Part shown: positions 59,718-64,000 of the stretch, one piece after another | How positions within the stretch are numbered: position 1 is the stretch's first letter | How the letters are laid out: every line of letters starts with the position of its first letter | Made by a program: the position numbers and the translations under genes | Notes under the pieces: generated by a model | The model's input: the letters and a program-made list of their open reading frames with translations, nothing else | Database searches by the model: none | Told to the model about the DNA's origin: nothing | NCBI RefSeq assembly: GCF_003399635.1 | Contig: NZ_NBXB01000011.1 | Span: 300,352 to 364,351 of the forward strand | Reading direction: 5' to 3' | DNA from: Subtercola boreus | GTDB lineage: Bacteria > Actinomycetota > Actinomycetes > Actinomycetales > Microbacteriaceae | DNA: 64,000 nt

Positions 59718-61116
59718 ACCCGGCCTGCTCGCCGCTGCTGTCACGCGACTCCGAGCGGACGGGCTGGCCGTCGTGCTGACGGGCGCGGCCGAAACGCTGG
59801 CGTACGCCCGCGACAGGTCGGGCCACGACCCCGGCGACGTCACGTTCGCCGTGGTCGTTGCAGAGAGCGTCTCCGACGTGCAGCAGGTGTGCCGGGTTGC
59901 CTCGGAGTCCGGGGTGCCGGTCATCGCGCGCGGCGCCGGCACGGGATACGCCGGAGGAGCCGCCGCGACCGAGGGGGCGATCATCCTGTCGCTCGAGAGG
60001 CTGACCGCAATCACGCAGATCGATCCGGAGAGCGGGGTTTGCGTCGTCGAGTCGGGCGTCATCACGGCAGACGTGTCCGCTGCCGCTCGGGCAGTCGGGC
60101 TCCGCTACGCACCGGATCCGGCCAGCGCAGCCCTCTCCACGATCGGCGGCAACATCGCCACCAACGCCGGGGGCCTCTGCTGTGTCAAGTACGGGGTCAC
60201 CCGCGACTCGGTTCTCGCGCTCGACGTGGTGCTCGCCGGAGGTGAGCTCATCCACACCGGCCACCGCTCGATCAAGGGTGTCAGCGGATATGATCTGACC
60301 GCGCTGTTCGTTGGATCGGAGGGGACGCTCGGCATCGTGGTCGGCGCGACCCTCCGGCTGCTGCCGATACCGCTCGGCGCGGTGCACACGATTGCTGCGT
60401 TCTTCGAGACGGCCGAACAGGCGACGGCGGCCAGCGTCGGACTTTTCGCGTCGGGGGTCCGCCCGAGCATGCTCGAACTCATCGACGGGGTTCATCTCTC
60501 ACGCATCGACGAATGGCGGGGGAGCAGCTTCCGTCTGAGAGGCGCGGGGCTGCTGCTGGTGCAGACCGATGGGTTGGCCGGGTCGGCCGAGGCGGCTCTG
60601 CTCCGTGAAGTGTTGGAGGGCTTCGGCGGCGAGACCGAGGTCACCGACGATCCCCGGCGCACCGAGGAATTGCTCGACATTCGCCGCTGGACCTCGCAGG
60701 ACCAGGCCCCGCGCCCCGAGATCACCCTCAACGAGGATCTCGCCGTGCCGCGCCACCGCCTGGTCGAGATGGTGCGCCTCATCGAAGCGACCAGCGCGCG
60801 GTTCGGCGTCGTCATCACCATCCTCGCGCACATCGGCGACGGCAACATCCACGCCAACCTGCGCATCCCGAGCTCGGAGATCGGGCCCGACGGCGCGTTG
60901 CCCGAGCAGGCCTGGCTCGCTGCCGATGCCATGATCGCCGGTGCGCTCGAACTCGGCGGAACCATCACCGGTGAACACGGGATCGGGATGCTCAAACGGC
61001 GCTGGCTCCGCGCGGAGCTCGGCGACGTGCAATACGAACTCCAGCGCTCGCTGAAGACCCTGTTCGACCCGCAGAACCTGCTGAACCCGGGCAAGGTGTT
61101 CCTGCCCGGGCGCTAG
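59710..61116 (+). CDS. FAD-linked oxidase, GlcD/D-lactate dehydrogenase-type
   Basis: A 468-aa flavoprotein of the FAD_binding_4/VAO family. The FAD-binding region includes VPVIARGAGTGYAGGAAA (about 73-90), LSTIGGNIATNAGGLCCVKYGVTRD (about 140-164) and GSEGTLGIVVGATL (about 202-215). The C-terminal oxidase domain contains AHIGDGNIHANLRI and ITGEHGIGMLKRRWL with substrate-binding Glu/His. Family members oxidise glycolate, D-lactate or other 2-hydroxyacids. GTG 59710 overlaps the end of sbcC by 8 nt, which ties expression to the repair operon, an odd combination. Confidence 0.93.
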   Translation: MSEPGLLAAAVTRLRADGLAVVLTGAAETLAYARDRSGHDPGDVTFAVVVAESVSDVQQVCRVASESGVPVIARGAGTGYAGGAAATEGAIILSLERLTAITQIDPESGVCVVESGVITADVSAAARAVGLRYAPDPASAALSTIGGNIATNAGGLCCVKYGVTRDSVLALDVVLAGGELIHTGHRSIKGVSGYDLTALFVGSEGTLGIVVGATLRLLPIPLGAVHTIAAFFETAEQATAASVGLFASGVRPSMLELIDGVHLSRIDEWRGSSFRLRGAGLLLVQTDGLAGSAEAALLREVLEGFGGETEVTDDPRRTEELLDIRRWTSQDQAPRPEITLNEDLAVPRHRLVEMVRLIEATSARFGVVITILAHIGDGNIHANLRIPSSEIGPDGALPEQAWLAADAMIAGALELGGTITGEHGIGMLKRRWLRAELGDVQYELQRSLKTLFDPQNLLNPGKVFLPGR

Positions 61117-61205
61117 CATTTCGGGCCTCGGCAGCGCAGCAGGAGTCGTCGGTTTGTGCCCGCCACTGTGGGCAGGCAGGATGAACGGGACGGGGTACGG
61201 GCACC

Positions 61206-61394
61206 GTGACCGCCCGCGTCGCTGACCAGAACCGGGGGCCGCTGGATGCAGGAGGACAGGCTTCTGCGGTGATCTACCGCGGCCGCCCGGTCACTGTCAC
61301 CGAGCTGGCCGCGCTGTCCCATCTGGCAGAAGACGAGGCGTGGGCAGCCGTCGACGACCTCCGGGCGCGCTGCGGGCCGGGCCCGCAACTCTGA
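61206..61394 (+). CDS. Small hypothetical HTH-like protein
   Basis: A possible 62-aa protein starting at GTG 61206. Residues about 23-55 (IYRGRPVTVTELAALSHLAEDEAWAAVDDLRARC) look like a helix-turn-helix or a short DUF fold; the first 20 residues are low complexity. There is no clear Shine-Dalgarno. It may be a real small protein or the tail of a lost gene. Confidence 0.4.
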   Translation: MTARVADQNRGPLDAGGQASAVIYRGRPVTVTELAALSHLAEDEAWAAVDDLRARCGPGPQL

Positions 61395-61491
61395 GCGATC
61401 CGGGTGGATGGCGTGGGCTGCACGGTTCTCAGCATCGAGAATAATCCGGGCGGTGGTTGTGTGCGCGACGGGGCGCGAGCACCCTGGCGTC

Positions 61492-62190
61492 ATGCCCTCC
61501 AGCGATTCCGGTGTCGCCATCGTCGAAAAGACGGTCTCCATACTTGAGATCGTCGCCGAGCGCGGAGGGGCATCTGCCAAGGAGGTCTCCCAGGCGCTCG
61601 GCTAACCGCTGCCGACCGTCTACCGCCTCATGCAGGCCCTCCTCCAGAGTGACTATCTCCTGCATCTGAAGGGCGAGCGTCGCTTCGAGCTCGGCGACAA
61701 GCTCGACCGTCTCGGCGTCTCCCTGCACCGGCAGATCGGGGTGCCGACGGCGGTTCGGGCTGAGGTTACCCGGTTGCACGACACAGCCCAAACCGCCGGC
61801 TCTTACGCGGTCTACCGCGGCGCCGACGTGGTCGTGGCCCACGTGGTCGACAGCCCCGACCATCCACGGCTCACGCCTCTCGGCTTCGGCTCTCACTTGG
61901 CGGCCCACGCCACGGCCTTCGGCAAGATCATGCTCATCGGCATGAGCATCGACCAGGTGAACGGCTACCTGGGCGTGCACGGCATGCCGCGCTACACCGA
62001 GACGACCATGTTCGTTCCGGGCATGACCTGCGCCGCCGTCGGTGTGCGGAACGGGGCCGGGATGATCGTCGGAGCAGTCGCGATCAGTGCCCCCAGCGAG
62101 CAGATCGATGCGGCCAGGGAGCGCGCGCTCGAACCGTACCTTCGCGAGGCCTGGAACCATGTGAGCAAGTGTTACCGCTCGGTTCAGCTG
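61492..62190 (+). pseudogene. IclR-family regulator with nonsense mutation and internal deletion
   Basis: ATG 61492 opens the HTH: VAIVEKTVSILEIVAERGGASAKEVSQALG. The codon that should follow, in the conserved G-L-P-L-P-T-V-Y-R-L motif, is TAA (61603-61605), after which the same frame continues PLPTVYRLMQALLQSDYL and the effector domain (LDRLGVSLHRQIG, LAAHATAFGKIML). In the C-terminal half, about 30 residues between RYTETT and FVPGMTC are missing compared with normal IclR proteins. The frame runs on to 62358 with unrelated sequence. Two independent lesions make a pseudogene likely. Confidence 0.82.
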
Positions 62191-62300
62191 CGGAAGGTGG
62201 CAGGCCCGCCCGTGATGGCGGTGCCTGCGTGGCGCTGGATGCGTAGCGCTGCCTGCGTATCGCTGCGTGCGTGGTCTGCCGGGCGGCGGTGCGCCGGGGC

Positions 62301-62657
62301 TCAGCGGCGGCCGAGACGTCGTTCTCCGCCGGAGCCGGTCTGGTACGTCAGGCCGTAGTGCGCGAAGAGTGCGGGTTCCTCTGCGGCGTCGAGCTCGCCG
62401 TCGGTGGCGATGGAGGGTGCATCCTTGATGAGCTTCTTCGGGAACATCACCTTGAGGTACTTGGGAGCGACGACTGCACCCGCGAGCGGTGCGAAGACGA
62501 GCTTCTGCCCGCTGAGGATGCCGACATGCACAGCTGCAAACGTCGGAACACCGGCGGCAGTGTCGAAGTAGATGCTCTCCAGCGATCCGACTTTGTCGCC
62601 GGCCTCATCGACGACCGGCTGGCCGATCCAGTCGCGAAGGTTCTCTGCCTCGAACAT
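62301..62657 (-). CDS. PRC-barrel domain protein
   Basis: A 118-aa protein. Residues about 3-75 are a PRC barrel: AENLRDWIGQPVVDEAGDKVGSLESIYFDTAAGVPTFAAVHVGILSGQKLVFAPLAGA. The tail (YLKVMFPKKLIKDAPSIATDGELDAAEEPALFAHYGLTY) with the final F-x-H-Y-G-L-x-Y motif is typical of actinobacterial PRC-barrel proteins. The role is unknown, perhaps in RNA or membrane association. It is convergent with the IclR pseudogene. Confidence 0.9.
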   Translation of the reverse strand: MFEAENLRDWIGQPVVDEAGDKVGSLESIYFDTAAGVPTFAAVHVGILSGQKLVFAPLAGAVVAPKYLKVMFPKKLIKDAPSIATDGELDAAEEPALFAHYGLTYQTGSGGERRLGRR

Positions 62658-62900
62658 CTCGACCCACTCTCCTGCCGGCGTGCGCCAGCGTCTGCCATCA
62701 ACGTTACTGGTTCGCGGTGGTCGCCGCGGTCGGCCGCTCCGCTGTCGCGCTCTGCTGCCGCGCCGCTGCTGCCGCGCCCTTCGGGCTTGCCTTCGGATGG
62801 ATGGGTTCTGGATGCGCGTGGCTGGATCGGTGGGGTGGCCAGCCGAGGCGAGGCTCGGAATGCAGGTGGTTGGCTGTGGTGGCCGGGTGAGGGCGTCGTT

Positions 62901-64000
62901 CTACCCGGTGTCGCTGTGATGATCATTTTGCAGACCCTCGCCTGATGGATGGTCGGGTGGGTGGTGGCCGGGTTTCAACTGTCTGGCCCGGTTTTGTTGG
63001 CAGGGTCTGGGGGTTTGGTTCCAGTCGAGGGAGTGGGGTGGGATGACGTGTGGTGTGCCGTTTCGGATGGTCAGTTTCCAGCGGGCTTTGTGCACGTTTG
63101 AGTGGTGGAAGTGGCAGAGCAGGGCCCCGTTGTCCAGATCCGTCAGCCCGCCCGGATGGGTCGGTGAAAGCCACCCGTCGACGTGGTGACTCTCACACCA
63201 GGACGGTGGTGCGTTACAGCCTGGCCAGACACACCCGCCGTCCCGGGCGGCCAGGGCCCGGTTCTGCGCGGCGGTGAAGAGGCGGCGGGTCTTCCCGTGC
63301 TGGAGCACCTGCCCGTGTTCACCGAACAGGGTCGTGATGACATCCGCGTGACAGAGGAGCGCTTCGACGGTGGTGTAGGGGACGGGTTCGGTGAGGCCAT
63401 CGATCCAGCCCACACCACGCCCGGAGGTGACGTCGTCGAGGGTGGCGTGCAGGTTCACGGTCGGCGCCGCACCGTTCAGTCGTGGCACGATTGGGTCTTT
63501 CGCCCCCAGCTCGATCAGTTGCACAAGACCGTCGGCGCGCTTCTGACCCGCACTCCGCGTATCCACCGTCACAGCATCACCCTGTGCGCTGCCATCGGAC
63601 GTGTCCGAATCGAGCGGCTCCGGGGTGTCGGGCTGGAACGAGACGATCCGCGGGCTTGTGAACGGTTCGAGGGCGGCGCCGATGATCCCGGCCATCGGGG
63701 CTGTCAGCATCCCCGTGATGCGGGTCATCCCGGAACAGTGGGGTGTCAACGTCAAATACCGGCGTTCGTGCAGTTCTGCGTCGCGGGGTTCTGCGCCGTC
63801 GGGGTCGAGGTGCTCCTTGTACCGGATCGCGAGATCATCGACCTCACGCACCGAGTACCCGAACCCCGCGACGCGATCCTGCGCATACGACACCAGCCCA
63901 CCCTCAGCCTCCTCGACCTCCTCGGTGAACCCGACACGGGAAGCCACGTCGGTGAGGCGGCGGGTGATCATCTCCGCAACATCCACCCCAATATCGCCCC
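62901..64000 (-). CDS. DUF222/HNH endonuclease-domain protein (5' end outside window)
   Basis: The frame is open to the window edge; about 366 residues are visible. It includes a DUF222 region (RYLTLTPHCSGMTRITGMLTAPMAGIIGAALEPFTSPR, then RSAGQKRADGLVQLIEL) and a C-terminal HNH nuclease (RALAARDGGCVWPGCNAPPSWCESHHVDGWLSPTHPGGLTDLDNGALLCHFHHSNVHKARW) with the Cys pairs and His-Asn-His residues. It is a paralogue of the gene at 26149-27594 but differs greatly in the C-terminal part (zinc-type CxxC HNH). A Pro/His-rich tail ends it. Confidence 0.92.
   Translation of the reverse strand, partial: GDIGVDVAEMITRRLTDVASRVGFTEEVEEAEGGLVSYAQDRVAGFGYSVREVDDLAIRYKEHLDPDGAEPRDAELHERRYLTLTPHCSGMTRITGMLTAPMAGIIGAALEPFTSPRIVSFQPDTPEPLDSDTSDGSAQGDAVTVDTRSAGQKRADGLVQLIELGAKDPIVPRLNGAAPTVNLHATLDDVTSGRGVGWIDGLTEPVPYTTVEALLCHADVITTLFGEHGQVLQHGKTRRLFTAAQNRALAARDGGCVWPGCNAPPSWCESHHVDGWLSPTHPGGLTDLDNGALLCHFHHSNVHKARWKLTIRNGTPHVIPPHSLDWNQTPRPCQQNRARQLKPGHHPPDHPSGEGLQNDHHSDTG

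Noticed and set aside
62658..62900. Possible small genes between the PRC-barrel and HNH genes
   Set aside because: Only low-complexity frames (ctgccgc repeats near 62740-62780), with no Shine-Dalgarno and no conserved pattern.

Overview
The window is high-GC DNA from an actinobacterium, most likely a member of the Microbacteriaceae. The evidence is strong G/C third-position bias, many GTG/TTG starts, overlapping ATGA/TGATG gene junctions, DUF222-HNH endonucleases, a DUF7882-like small protein and the DUF6412-YidC pair. No rRNA, tRNA, CRISPR array, insertion sequence or integrase was recognised. It looks like a chromosomal segment of mostly metabolic and stress genes with several decaying genes.

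Layout. 1-2517 (minus): start of a kdp K+-ATPase operon (a 31-aa membrane peptide, kdpF, kdpA, 5' part of kdpB). 2750-4998: a copper-related trio (membrane protein, YcnI, frameshifted CtaG). 5100-6950: DGPF/YCII protein plus an ECF42-like sigma factor. 7233-12416: Ala-rich secreted protein, class A PBP with PASTA domain, ArsR-type regulator and MFS exporter. 12527-17841: five-gene Dpp/Opp peptide ABC operon. 17935-24833: DUF559 protein, M19 dipeptidase, DedA remnant, GlsB/YeaQ, nucleoside deaminase, ABC1/UbiB kinase, XRE regulator. 24956-30600: SDR, hypothetical, DUF222-HNH, RNase HI, alpha/beta hydrolase, HhH protein, beta-hydroxyacid-type dehydrogenase.

30686-42165 is the most coherent block, a complete nitrate/nitrite assimilation island. 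On the minus strand: a NirD-CbiX fusion, NarK transporter, molybdopterin nitrate reductase and FAD/[2Fe-2S] electron-transfer subunit. Divergently on the plus strand: NirB, a SUMT with a degenerate Met8-like N-terminus, and an NnaR-type HemD-winged-helix regulator. The shared intergenic region carries a GlnR-like box. Nitrate would be imported by NarK, reduced to nitrite by the nitrate reductase pair, and to ammonium by NirB with NirD. The SUMT and CbiX parts would supply siroheme for NirB.

42184-49575: TPP-dependent pyruvate-oxidase-like enzyme, TfoX-N protein, a low-GC secreted-toxin/immunity-like pair with a frameshift, a VOC protein and a large nuclease-helicase. 49640-55274: DUF6412-YidC pair behind a repeat-rich spacer, NTF2-like protein, PfkB kinase, small acidic protein, membrane protein, DUF7882, and a read-through fusion to a PPOX flavoprotein. 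55439-61116: sbcD-sbcC-glcD-type overlapping operon. 61206-64000: small protein, IclR pseudogene, PRC-barrel protein, and a second DUF222-HNH gene cut by the window edge.

At least four loci (CtaG, DedA, IclR, secreted toxin-like) carry apparent frameshifts or nonsense mutations. Because some are single-base, assembly error must be excluded before calling them decay.
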